Made by a program: the position numbers and the translations under genes. A stretch of 64,000 nucleotides of DNA from Bacteroidales bacterium 52_46. GTDB lineage: Bacteria > Bacteroidota > Bacteroidia > Bacteroidales > Muribaculaceae. Under the pieces are notes generated by a model. The model made no database searches. It saw nothing but the letters and a program-made list of their open reading frames with translations, and was not told the origin of the DNA. Positions 32,607 to 41,019 of this stretch are shown one piece after another. Location of the stretch: assembly GCA_001915385.1 (NCBI GenBank), contig MNQK01000002.1, forward strand, positions 62,001 through 126,000, read 5' to 3'. Within the stretch, counting starts at the first letter, position 1. Each line of letters starts with the position of its first letter.

Positions 32607-34235
32607 TTATCTGTCCATATCGGGCACGATGTAGTCGAGCGAGCCGCCGATAGTGATAAGGTCGGCGATTTTGTTGCCTGAGGTGATATGGTCGACCACG
32701 GCCGCAAGAGGCAGACACGGGGGCGCAATCTTCAGGCGGTAAGGCTTGGTGGAGCCGTCGCTCTCGATATATACTGCAAAGACGCCACGGCAGCCTTCGA
32801 CCATCTGGAACCACTGTCCCACAGGAAGTTTAAGCACTTTGGGCACCTTGGCGCAGTAGTCGCCGTCGGGTATATTGTCGATGAGCTGCTCGATGATGTG
32901 GGCCGACTGCTCGATTTCTTTCATGCGGCATTTGAAACGCGCCATCGAGTCGCCCTCCTCCATGACCACCTGCTCGAAGTCGAGTTCGGAATAGATGCTG
33001 TAGGGATGGGTCTTGCGCACGTCGCACGCCCAGCCCGAAGCGCGGCCTGAAGGACCGGTGACGCTGTAGTCGATGGCATCCTTGCGCGAAAGCACGCCCA
33101 CGCCCTCCATACGGTTCTTGGTGATGACGTTGCCGGTGAATATCTTGTTGTATTCCTTGATGTTTTTGGGAAGAACGGCAAGGAGAGCCTTGACGTCGCT
33201 GACGAAGTCGGGGTCGAGGTCGGCCATCACACCGCCTATCACATCATAGTTGAATGTCATGCGGGCGCCGCATGTCTTGTCCATGATGTCGAGTATCTGC
33301 TCGCGCACGCGCAGGGCGTAGAAGAGCATCGTGGTGGCGCCGAGGTCCATACAGAACGTACCGATAAACAGGCAGTGCGACGCGATACGCGAAAGCTCGT
33401 CCATGATGACGCGGATGACCTGTGCGCGGCGGGGCACTTCGATGCCGGCTGCCTTCTCGATGCAAAGGCAGAGGCCGTGGTGGTAGTTGTGGGCCGAGAA
33501 ATAGTCGAGACGGTCCATGAAGTGGAGGGTCTGCGGATACATCAGGTCCTCGCAAAGTTTTTCGACACCGCGGTGGATATAACCCATGTAGACGTCGATT
33601 TTCTTGATTGTCTCGCCGTCGACAGCGGTGCGGAAGCGCAACACGCCGTGGGTGGCGGGGTGCTGCGGGCCTATGTTGACTACAAAGTCATCTTTCTGGA
33701 AAATAAGGCGGTGTTTCTTCTCGACTTTACCCTCGGCATTCTCGACATACATGTCGGTGCCGTCGCTCTGGCGTTCGTTCTCAATCGATACGGGATTGAA
33801 CTCGGGCGAAGCGTCGTAGTCCTTGCGGAGCGGATAGCCCACCCAGTCGATGCTGAGGAAAAGGCGGCGCATATCCTTGTTGCCGATGAACACGATACCG
33901 AAGAAGTCGTAGACCTCACGCTCGAAAATCTCGGCAATAGTCCATATTTCGGAAACGGAGTGGAGCATCGGGTTGACGCGGTCGGCGGTCGATACCTTGA
34001 CGGCTACGGTGTGTGAATGGGCTGACGATGCGAGATAGTAAATGCATCCCATCGAGTCCTTCCAGTCCATACCGACGATTGTCACGAGGAAGTCGAAAGC
34101 CAGGTCAGGGTCGTCGCGCAGGGTGCGTGCGAGACTCTGGAGCCGGGCGTCGGGAATAGTAATCTGAAGCGTGTCGGCCTGCTCGAAAACAGCATCGGGA
34201 AACAGCTTTGAGATTTTATCCTGTATAGTGGCCAT
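32607..34235 (-). CDS. nuoCD: Fused NADH-quinone oxidoreductase subunits C and D
   Basis: A 542-residue fusion. The first about 160 residues are NuoC-like (TIAEIFEREVYDFFGIVFIGN, GYPLRKDYD). After a linker the NuoD part runs from about residue 170 (DDFVVNIGPQHPATHGVLRF, VYMGYIHRGVEKLCEDL, YFSAHNYHHGLCLCIEKAAGI, VTGPSGRASGWACDVRKTHPYSIY) to the end (ITIGGSLDYIVPDMDR). NuoD carries the catalytic quinone-reduction residues. C-D fusions are common in several bacterial groups, including Bacteroidota. It lies between nuoB (56 bp) and nuoH (66 bp). Confidence 0.95.
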   Translation of the reverse strand: MATIQDKISKLFPDAVFEQADTLQITIPDARLQSLARTLRDDPDLAFDFLVTIVGMDWKDSMGCIYYLASSAHSHTVAVKVSTADRVNPMLHSVSEIWTIAEIFEREVYDFFGIVFIGNKDMRRLFLSIDWVGYPLRKDYDASPEFNPVSIENERQSDGTDMYVENAEGKVEKKHRLIFQKDDFVVNIGPQHPATHGVLRFRTAVDGETIKKIDVYMGYIHRGVEKLCEDLMYPQTLHFMDRLDYFSAHNYHHGLCLCIEKAAGIEVPRRAQVIRVIMDELSRIASHCLFIGTFCMDLGATTMLFYALRVREQILDIMDKTCGARMTFNYDVIGGVMADLDPDFVSDVKALLAVLPKNIKEYNKIFTGNVITKNRMEGVGVLSRKDAIDYSVTGPSGRASGWACDVRKTHPYSIYSELDFEQVVMEEGDSMARFKCRMKEIEQSAHIIEQLIDNIPDGDYCAKVPKVLKLPVGQWFQMVEGCRGVFAVYIESDGSTKPYRLKIAPPCLPLAAVVDHITSGNKIADLITIGGSLDYIVPDMDR

Positions 34236-34291
34236 ATTGTTGATTGTTTCTTTTACAATAATGATGGTTTATGAATCGGAGCACCGTTGCC

Positions 34292-34897
34292 TCAGTCGAG
34301 GGGATGGTCTTCAAAAAATTTCTGCTGACGCTCCTGGCGGTTGACTCCTCCGAAGAATTTCTCAACCTTGATTTTGCGTGACAGCTGCATGATGCCGTAG
34401 ATCATTGCCTCGGGACGCGGGGGACAGCCGGGCACGAACACGTCGACCGGAATGATGTCCTCGATGCCGCGGGCCACATGGTATGACTTGCGGAACGGGC
34501 CGCCCGAGATAGCACAGCCGCCGCAGGCAATCACGTATTTAGGCTCGGCGAGCTGGTCGTAGAGACGACGGAGCACCGGGGCCATGCGGTTGACAATCGT
34601 ACCGGCCACCATGATGAAGTCGGCCTGACGGGGCGAGGCTCGCGCTACTTCCCAGCCGAAACGCGCCATATCGAAACGCGCCGCTCCGAGCGACACAAAT
34701 TCGATACCGCAGCAACTGGTGGCGAAAGTAAGTGGCCAGATAGAGTTAGACCGCCCCCAGTTGATAAGTTTGTCGAGGGTGCCGACGAGCACGTTGGCAC
34801 CGCTCTCCTGAAGCTCCTTTACGAGCTTCTCGATATATTCGTTGTCTTTCCACGCCTCGTAGGGCATGCTCTTGGTGGTGACTTCCTTTACTTCCAT
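34292..34897 (-). CDS. nuoB: NADH-quinone oxidoreductase subunit B
   Basis: A 201-residue protein binding the terminal N2 [4Fe-4S] cluster. The ligands are visible as the tandem pair Cys62-Cys63 (FATSCCGIEF), Cys128 (YVIACGGCAISGG) and Cys158 (VFVPGCPPRPEA). The start at 34897 (MEVKEVTTKS) is chosen over an in-frame start at 35008, because the extra residues lie entirely inside nuoA and do not resemble NuoB. It overlaps the nuoA end by 10 bp, implying translational coupling. Confidence 0.95.
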   Translation of the reverse strand: MEVKEVTTKSMPYEAWKDNEYIEKLVKELQESGANVLVGTLDKLINWGRSNSIWPLTFATSCCGIEFVSLGAARFDMARFGWEVARASPRQADFIMVAGTIVNRMAPVLRRLYDQLAEPKYVIACGGCAISGGPFRKSYHVARGIEDIIPVDVFVPGCPPRPEAMIYGIMQLSRKIKVEKFFGGVNRQERQQKFFEDHPLD

Positions 34898-35268
34898 GAC
34901 AAAGCTCCTTTCCGCCAAGCGTATGCCAGGCCCAGTATGAGAAAACCTAAGAAGACGGCGATGCTGATAAGGCCTGCCGAACCGAGGTCGCGCACACGCA
35001 CTGCCCACGGGAACAGGAAAATAGCTTCGACGTCAAACATCAAAAACAGAATAGCATAGAGGTAGTAGCCCACGGAGAAACGGGTCATCGAGTTGCCTCG
35101 CGTGGGGATACCGCACTCGTAAGCCTCTCCCTTCTGCGGGTTGAAGGAGCGCGGGCCAATCAGCTTGGCAATCAACATTGCAAGCGCTACCAATGCGATA
35201 CCGGTCAGCAATGCCGTAAGGGCAAGAATGCTGTTGTTTTCAATTCCGAATATTGCTAATGATACCAT
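34888..35268 (-). CDS. nuoA: NADH-quinone oxidoreductase subunit A
   Basis: A 126-residue subunit with three membrane helices. The conserved loop EAYECGIPTRGNSMTRFSVGYYLYAILFLMFDVEAIFLFPWA contains the Cys and acidic residues typical of NuoA. It is the first gene of the nuo-atp block, with a promoter about 250 bp upstream. Confidence 0.95.
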   Translation of the reverse strand: MVSLAIFGIENNSILALTALLTGIALVALAMLIAKLIGPRSFNPQKGEAYECGIPTRGNSMTRFSVGYYLYAILFLMFDVEAIFLFPWAVRVRDLGSAGLISIAVFLGFLILGLAYAWRKGALSWK

Positions 35269-36002
35269 ATATAAAGATTGATTATTTTATGCTATTTCAG
35301 AACAAAGGGCCGACCCCGGCTGAAAAATTGTTATCCCAAAACAGAAAAATTCACCTTCCATGGACTGCAAGGCGTAAAAATCCTTAAAAAAGACAACATT
35401 TCAGAGCACTTCGCAGATAGGCTGTAACCATCGCGCTATGCAACATAAATACAGTGTATTCAGGCAGTTAGCGTCAGAATTAAGGCTAAATACGGGTGTT
35501 TGCCTCTTTTTTCGTATGCAAAGTTAAAAATTTTTTATGTAAAACAAAGTAATTTGCCTCTCCTAATTATCTTTATTTTTGGAATTATTTGCGTGCCCGA
35601 AGGGAAAACACTCCACCGCGGGAGATGTACAGCTTCGCCTCGGAGAATTTTTTCCATTAACATTTATTAACAGAATAAAAGTAACAACGTACACGGATTT
35701 AATATATCTTTGTGATGCATTCAATGCCGAAACGATTGATATTTCATCGGAAATATCCAATGCCCATTCGTTTTCGATATACGTAATCCTACGTGCCCGG
35801 GTACTGCCACGATTTTTAAATCATACACAGGTATGACAGGCAGTATCCACATTCATATTTTCCCGACTTTCTTTTTAAACCATACGACTACCGACAGAAC
35901 TTTTTCTGCCGGCGGTTATTGTTGTGTCCTGTCGCAACCTCAACCTTCATGCTACCTTTTTTTATTAACCATATTAATTAACCATTTAAATCACAAATCA
36001 TT
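35269..36002. other. 734-bp gene-free region between divergent nuo and DUF456 genes
   Basis: I see no convincing gene here; the short open frames lack family features. It holds a roughly 240-nt leader before nuoA, the nuo promoter, a possible plus-strand -7 box (TATCTTTG, 35705-35712) and two near matches to a DnaA box (TCATACACA at 35821, GTATCCACA at 35843). The region is AT-rich. Confidence 0.6.
35519..35548 (-). promoter_or_regulatory. Promoter of the nuo-atp block
   Basis: On the minus strand TTTG (35545-35548) and TAACTTTG (35519-35526) are 18 bp apart, close to the Bacteroidota consensus. The predicted transcript has a leader of about 240 nt before nuoA. Confidence 0.65.
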
Positions 36003-36506
36003 ATGGCAATTGTAGCTATTCTTCTGATGTGCCTCGGTTTTCTGGGGTGTTTCGTCAACAAAATTCCGGGGCCGCTGTTGGCCTTCATCGGTCTGTTGCT
36101 CGCAAAATTCGCAGCCGACCTGCCTATTTCGTGGGGCATCATTGCATTGTGCGCTGTCCTTGTAGTCGCCAGCATGGTAGTCAACGCCAAATATGTGCCT
36201 CAACTGGCAGCCAAGCTCTACCCCTACGGCAAAGGTGGCAAATGGGGCACATTCATCGGTTCACTTATCGGTCTGATTATCGCGCTGAAAGCCAGCGCTG
36301 TTGTAGGCATCATCTTCATGCTCGCCCTTCCCTACGGCTTTGCATGGCTGTTCGAGTATATGACCGACAAGGACAGCAAGGAGGCCGGCAAACGCGCCGC
36401 TTCGGCATTTACCGTCTATCTGGCATCGACAGTAATCAAACTCGTCGTAGTCTACCTGTGCTTCAATTTCACCATCAACAACATGTCTGACAACATCTTA
36501 GGCTGA
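36003..36506 (+). CDS. DUF456 family membrane protein
   Basis: A 167-residue very hydrophobic protein with about five membrane segments. The N-terminal half (VAILLMCLGFLGCFVNKIPGPLLAFIGLLLAKFA) and the glycine-rich GKWGTFIGSLIGLIIAL repeat-like segment are typical of DUF456 proteins, which have no firmly known function. It faces away from nuoA and is followed by an unrelated lipoprotein 97 bp downstream. Confidence 0.85.
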   Translation: MAIVAILLMCLGFLGCFVNKIPGPLLAFIGLLLAKFAADLPISWGIIALCAVLVVASMVVNAKYVPQLAAKLYPYGKGGKWGTFIGSLIGLIIALKASAVVGIIFMLALPYGFAWLFEYMTDKDSKEAGKRAASAFTVYLASTVIKLVVVYLCFNFTINNMSDNILG

Positions 36507-36553
36507 TACACTGTCAATAGCACAAACTGTTTTGACAATACCCGACATTTTAT

Positions 36554-36603
36554 TATAAACCAATAACCTATTTGTATTTTTATAAACCAATAACCTATTT
36601 GTA
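36554..36603 (+). repeat. Tandem 23-bp repeat abutting a start codon
   Basis: TATAAACCAATAACCTATTTGTA occurs at 36554-36576 and again at 36581-36603, separated by TTTT. The second copy ends directly before the ATG of the lipoprotein gene. Confidence 0.92.
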
Positions 36604-37503
36604 ATGAAAAAGATTTTTTATTCAATGACAGCAGCCGCACTGCTTTTAGGCTTCACCTCTTGCGGCGGCAGCAAAAGTGGCAACAATGAATCCGAAGCAT
36701 CCGAGCAATCGGAAGATGCCGCAATCCCCCAGACGGCCACAGTAAAGATTACCGACAACATGTTCGCTGACGGCGACATGAAGTGGGATATATTACTTGT
36801 ACCGGGTGACTATACATTCAATTACGCCGACGGAGCTGCTGTAGTAGAAATAAAGGCAAAGGCCAACGGTATTGTTGACAAGGAGCTATCCTCTGATACG
36901 AAATTCGGTGTCTACGATGAAAACGGCAATGAACTCGGCACCATGCTGACCTTCAGCGGCTCTGGCAATCTGTCGAAAGCCCTGCAGAACGGCGACAATG
37001 CCACCGAGTGTGTGCTCACTCTCAAATATTACGGCTTTGATACGCCGTTCCCCGAATTTATGGCAAAGGCTAAAGAGATAAAAGGTCTTGAGGCCATGGA
37101 ATATCAGAAATCATCGAGCGACTCATCGACCGGCAGCAGCAGTGTGACTTCAGGCGACCTGTCGACATTCATCTCCAACGGTAAATCTGGGGATATCGAC
37201 AAGATGCTCGACGCCCTGGAGTGGGAAAACAGCGTGGAGGCAGCACTCAAGCCTCAGGTACGTGCTCTCGATGAAGAAGCCATCAAGACAGCTATCGAAA
37301 TCGACAAGGCAAGCGAAGAGATAGGCGAGAAATATGACCGTCACAATCTCAACGGAGCACTCGGCACCATGGAAGACAAGATGACCGACAGCCAGCGCAG
37401 CCGTTATAGATCCGCTATCGCAAACATGGTATTCTACTACAACGCAAGCGAAGACGGGACAGAGTTCAACAATCTCTACCGTAAACTCCGCTACGGCATC
37501 TAA
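36604..37503 (+). CDS. Lipoprotein of unknown function
   Basis: A 299-residue protein with a clear lipoprotein signal (lipobox LLGFTSC, Cys20), a Ser/Glu/Asn-rich linker and then a beta-rich domain (about residues 45-160, KWDILLVPGDYTFNYADGAAVVEIKAK). A Ser-rich hinge (KSSSDSSTGSSSVTSG) leads to a C-terminal helical domain (about 190-299) with many charged residues. I do not recognise either domain. The two-domain layout with a flexible hinge suggests an envelope-anchored protein. A terminator-like hairpin follows. Confidence 0.8.
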   Translation: MKKIFYSMTAAALLLGFTSCGGSKSGNNESEASEQSEDAAIPQTATVKITDNMFADGDMKWDILLVPGDYTFNYADGAAVVEIKAKANGIVDKELSSDTKFGVYDENGNELGTMLTFSGSGNLSKALQNGDNATECVLTLKYYGFDTPFPEFMAKAKEIKGLEAMEYQKSSSDSSTGSSSVTSGDLSTFISNGKSGDIDKMLDALEWENSVEAALKPQVRALDEEAIKTAIEIDKASEEIGEKYDRHNLNGALGTMEDKMTDSQRSRYRSAIANMVFYYNASEDGTEFNNLYRKLRYGI

Positions 37504-37562
37504 GCATCAACCTCTTTTCGTTTAAAACATTATCAATCAACTATCCGACACACATAATTCAA

Positions 37563-37616
37563 GCACTGCGGGTGTTGCAAGACTACTGAATTTCAGCAGT
37601 TTTACGACACCCGCAC
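37563..37616 (+). terminator. Probable terminator hairpin after the lipoprotein gene
   Basis: CACTGCGGGTGT at the left pairs with ACACCCGCACT at the right through an imperfect extended stem (CTACTGAA/TTCAGCAG), followed by ATTTTG. Confidence 0.55.
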
Positions 37617-37690
37617 TATTTTGTTCACCTGACAGCGCCGGAAAGGAGGAAAGTGTAGCAAAACTATGATTAGCGGTCAGACATCACCGC

Positions 37691-38033
37691 AAATTGTAGG
37701 GACGCGATTCATCGCGTCCCAATGCTGTTTACTTAGCATCTAAGCGTCCTGAGGACGCTGATTATTCGTAACCCCGTATGCCGGAGTGAAACGGAGGCAT
37801 GCGGGGAATAATGGATATATAACCGTGGCGTCCGGAGGACGCCGATTTACTTAGTTACCAGCTTTTTATTATGAATGAAGCGTTGTAAATCGGCGTCCTC
37901 CGGACGCCACTTACGATATGATTACTTACCCCGCACGCCTTCGCAAGCTTCGGCGTACGGGGTTACGAATAATCGACGTCCTGCGGACGTCACGCCCCTA
38001 AGTAAACAGCATTGAATCGCGTCCCTACAATTT
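37691..38033. repeat. 343-bp nested inverted-repeat element
   Basis: The ends are inverted copies: 37691-37736 and 37998-38033 (AAATTGTAGGGACGCGATTC and its complement, then AATGCTGTTTACTTAG). Inside, GCGTCCTGAGGACGC plus GATTATTCGTAACCCC near 37743-37776 pairs with 37960-37991. Further in, GGCGTCCGGAGGACGCC plus GATTTAC (37827-37850) pairs with 37886-37909. Several arms are also hairpins in themselves. No open frame is evident, so it looks like a non-coding palindromic or MITE-like element. Confidence 0.88.
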
Positions 38034-38091
38034 CGTTGATATATTTTGAAGTTCTGCAACACATACTTGTATTATTCCTGTATACTGAAAG

Positions 38092-39087
38092 TTACAACAC
38101 GGGGGCGGGAGAGGTTCCGCGGTCGCCGAGGGTTCGCGGGGAGGTGTAGACGCGGACGGCGTCGTAGAGGCCGGCGTCGATCAGCGACTGAAGCATGCGG
38201 GGGCCGCATTCGGTCATTATCGAGGTGATGCCGCGGCGGTAGAGTTCCGACATTATTTCGGTCAACGGGGTGTCGGAGGTGATGGGGATGTTTTCCACTC
38301 CGGGGAGCCGCAGGGGACGGGGGGTGAGCAACATGATGCGTCGGGTGCTGTCGGCGAACAGGCGCAGGCGCGAGGCTGTTGCGGCATCGATAATGCCGCG
38401 GCGGTCGATGACGACGACCTTGGGGTCGGGGCCGTCCCAGCGGCGCACGTCGAGGCGGGGATTGTCGGCAAGGAGCGTGGAGGCGGTGGTGAGCAGGGCG
38501 TCGTGGAGGGCGCGTTCGCGGTGCACAAGAGCGGAGTCGAGCGGCGAGGAGAATATGAATGCCTGTTCATCAGGATGCCGCACGGCGTCCATGAATCCGT
38601 CGGCACTCTGCGCCCATTTTAGGGTGATGAACGGACGGTGCAAATTGTGGGCGGTGAGGAATCGAGGATTGAGTGCGCGCGCCTCATCCTCAAGTACGCC
38701 CTCCACAACCTCTACGCCGGCATCGCGGAGCATGGCTACCCCGCGGCCGCACACTTTGTCGAACGGGTCGCCGCAGGCTATCACCACGCGGGGTATACCG
38801 CTGTCGATAATCAGGCGGGCGCACGGAGGAGTCTTGCCATAGTGAGAGCAAGGCTCGAGGGTGACATAGATGGTGGATTCGGCGAGCAGCGGGCGGTCGT
38901 CGGGAGCCACGGAGGCCACGGCGTTGACCTCGGCGTGCGGCTGTCCGCAACGGCGGTGGTACCCCTCCCCTATTATGCGTCCGCGGGCCACGATTACGGC
39001 CCCGACGTTGGGATTGGGGTGGGTATCGGTCATTGATGATTTGGCCAGCTGTATTGCACGGCGCATATATCTGATGTCGAAGTCCAT
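38092..39087 (-). CDS. ribD: Bifunctional riboflavin biosynthesis deaminase/reductase
   Basis: A 331-residue protein. The N-terminal cytidine-deaminase-type domain has the zinc site HAEVNA (His51, catalytic Glu53) and PCSHYGKTPPC (Cys80, Cys89), plus the substrate stretch THPNPNVGAVIV. The C-terminal reductase domain starts around residue 150 (RPFITLKWAQSADGFMD) and ends with a short TSPRTLGDRGTSPAPVL. It carries out the deamination and reduction steps of riboflavin synthesis. The usual reductase length suggests the C-terminus is slightly short. The gene lies between two inverted-repeat elements and appears to be on its own. Confidence 0.95.
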   Translation of the reverse strand: MDFDIRYMRRAIQLAKSSMTDTHPNPNVGAVIVARGRIIGEGYHRRCGQPHAEVNAVASVAPDDRPLLAESTIYVTLEPCSHYGKTPPCARLIIDSGIPRVVIACGDPFDKVCGRGVAMLRDAGVEVVEGVLEDEARALNPRFLTAHNLHRPFITLKWAQSADGFMDAVRHPDEQAFIFSSPLDSALVHRERALHDALLTTASTLLADNPRLDVRRWDGPDPKVVVIDRRGIIDAATASRLRLFADSTRRIMLLTPRPLRLPGVENIPITSDTPLTEIMSELYRRGITSIMTECGPRMLQSLIDAGLYDAVRVYTSPRTLGDRGTSPAPVL

Positions 39088-39141
39088 GAGTAGTGTCGGG
39101 TTAATTGATAATTAAGAAAATCAACAAAATTTAGGGAGGGT

Positions 39142-39260
39142 GTTGCAGAACCGGATTTTAGCTGACCGCGGTTGAAAACCGCGGCTACTACATAGCTGAT
39201 TATCAAGAGCCATTGCATAGTAGCCGCGGTTTTTAACCGCGGAAGGTTCAGTTTTGCAAC
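39142..39260. repeat. 119-bp inverted-repeat element with CCGCGGTT arms
   Basis: GTTGCAGAACC...GACCGCGGTTGAAAACCGCGGCTACTA on the left is an inverted, imperfect copy of TAGTAGCCGCGGTTTTTAACCGCGG...TTTTGCAAC on the right. Each arm contains its own CCGCGGTT/AACCGCGG hairpin. It lies just upstream of ribD and downstream of the GHL10 gene. Confidence 0.85.
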
Positions 39261-39278
39261 GCCCCGCCCGCTAACGGG

Positions 39279-40829
39279 CTACAGGTAGGTGGGCTGCCAC
39301 TCTATGCCGTAGCGGTCGTAGGGGGTGACGGCTATGCGGTAGCCTTTGCGGTATTTGGCGGGGAGAGTGTATGAGGTGTCGTAAGTAACAGCGAGGATAT
39401 AGGTGGAATCTATGCCGTCGGCGCCCGATGACTGCGCGTCGGCGTCGTCGACATCGTCGGGTATGGCGTAAACGACGTAGCGGGCATCGTCGGCCGCCGT
39501 CCACTCAAGGCGCCCCGATTTGCTGAGCGACAGACCTGTAACCTCAAGATGGCGGCTTTTTCCCTTCCAGCGCATCGGGGGCACGAGTGCGGGCGCCTTG
39601 AAAATCTTTTCGTGGAGAGCCTTGCCGAATCCGGGGCCATACTTTCCGGCGATATAACGCGCCGAGTAGAGCACCGCACCGGGAGCGTAGTTGAATGAAT
39701 ACTCGCGGTTAAGCTCAATCTGGCGGAATGTCTCGTTCCACTGGTCGGGAGTATTGTTTTTGGCGAAGGATGCTATGGTCTGGCTCGGGAAACAGTGGCG
39801 TCCGTACATCTCGGCCACGTCGTTCCACCATCGGGACAGCCCCCCATAGGGGTGGCGGCGGTTGTCGGTGGTCCAGTAAATCTGCGGCGAAATATAGTCG
39901 ACAAGTCCCTCCTTGAGCCAGTTGACGGGGTCGGAGTATATCTTGTCGTACTGGCTGTCGGCCGTAACGACGCCATAGGAGGGTAGCGACGGCACGCCCT
40001 CGCAGTCATACACGCCGTTGGCTCCGGCTATGCCCTGCGGGGATACGCCGAACCGTATCTTGCCGTCCTTTACAGTGCTCAGCATGGCGTAGACATCCGC
40101 TATGGCGCGATTGATGTTGGCGCGGCGCCAGTCGGCCATCGACTGCCCGGCCTCGGCGGCGGCAACGTAGTATTTCCAGTCGGCTGCACGCTCGTCCTCG
40201 GGTATGAATTCGGGATTGTAGAAATAGTCGTCGAACACGATGCCGTCTATATCGTAGTTGGTGGCTATCTCGCGGCAGATGTTGCAAAGGTGGCGCCGCG
40301 TCTCGTCGAGGGCGGGATTGAAAATCGTCATCGTGGATTTGCCCACGCGGTTGGTCATCCACAGATCGCGCGTCACGACATCGAGCGATGTGGAGGGGCG
40401 TCGGGTACCTACGCGGAACGGGTTAATCCACGCGTGGCACTCCATGCCGAGGGCGTGGCAGCGCTCGATGCACCGGCTCAGCGGGTCGTAGCAGGCGGCG
40501 GTGCCGCGGTTGCCGGTAAGATAGCCCGACCATGGCTCGTAGGAGGAGTTGTAAAGAGCGTCGGCCATAGGGCGCACCTGAAAGAATACGGCATTGATGC
40601 CGGCGCGGTGGAGATTCTCAAGTATCGAATCGAGTTCGCTCTGCTGCGTCAGCGCCACCTGACGGCTTGCGCCCTGACACGAAGGCCAGTCGATACCATA
40701 GGCAGTGACAAGCCACGCCCCGCGCATCTCGTATTTGGGGGAGGCAACGGCCTCGGAAAGCGGAAAAAAGATACCGGCAAATGACGCCAAAACAAACAAC
40801 AGAGAATAAAATCTAAGCATAACGGGCAA
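39279..40829 (-). CDS. GHL10-type (DUF187) family glycoside hydrolase-like protein
   Basis: A 516-residue secreted protein; the real start may be the second ATG at 40820 (MLRFYSLLF), which directly begins the signal peptide. The barrel domain starts YEMRGAWLVTAYGIDWP and has the typical NAVFFQVRPMADALY, HAWINPFRVG, DGIVFDDYFYNP and YISPQIYW segments of the glycosyl hydrolase-like 10 family. From about residue 420 a fibronectin-III-like domain follows (LSLSKSGRLEWTAADDARYVVYAI). Family members are thought to act on cell-wall or capsule glycans; the substrate is unknown here. It has its own promoter. Confidence 0.88.
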   Translation of the reverse strand: MPVMLRFYSLLFVLASFAGIFFPLSEAVASPKYEMRGAWLVTAYGIDWPSCQGASRQVALTQQSELDSILENLHRAGINAVFFQVRPMADALYNSSYEPWSGYLTGNRGTAACYDPLSRCIERCHALGMECHAWINPFRVGTRRPSTSLDVVTRDLWMTNRVGKSTMTIFNPALDETRRHLCNICREIATNYDIDGIVFDDYFYNPEFIPEDERAADWKYYVAAAEAGQSMADWRRANINRAIADVYAMLSTVKDGKIRFGVSPQGIAGANGVYDCEGVPSLPSYGVVTADSQYDKIYSDPVNWLKEGLVDYISPQIYWTTDNRRHPYGGLSRWWNDVAEMYGRHCFPSQTIASFAKNNTPDQWNETFRQIELNREYSFNYAPGAVLYSARYIAGKYGPGFGKALHEKIFKAPALVPPMRWKGKSRHLEVTGLSLSKSGRLEWTAADDARYVVYAIPDDVDDADAQSSGADGIDSTYILAVTYDTSYTLPAKYRKGYRIAVTPYDRYGIEWQPTYL

Positions 40830-40928
40830 TGAATTGAAGTTGTCATTTAACTGCGGGAGGTTTTCTTGAACTATCTCTGTAAGCGCATAATTACGCTTAC
40901 CTCATATCAGACAACAACTATCCGGACA

Positions 40929-40958
40929 CAAAGTTAGTCAATATCGCAATTTTTCAAA
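40929..40958 (-). promoter_or_regulatory. Promoter for the GHL10 gene
   Basis: Minus-strand TTTG (40955-40958), an 18-bp spacer, then TAACTTTG (40929-40936), about 100 bp before the coding start. Confidence 0.65.
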
Positions 40959-41019
40959 GATATTGTGCGGATATTTTCAGGTTGCCGTACTGTTCGGCCA
41001 CATGGCAATCCTGCCGCGC

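Noticed and set aside
35579..35836. 85-codon open frame in the large nuo-DUF456 gap
   Set aside because: It contains the candidate plus-strand -7 box, and its composition is that of non-coding DNA.
35821..35851. Replication origin from two near DnaA boxes
   Set aside because: Each box has one mismatch and no cluster or DNA-unwinding repeats are clear; kept only as a weak remark.
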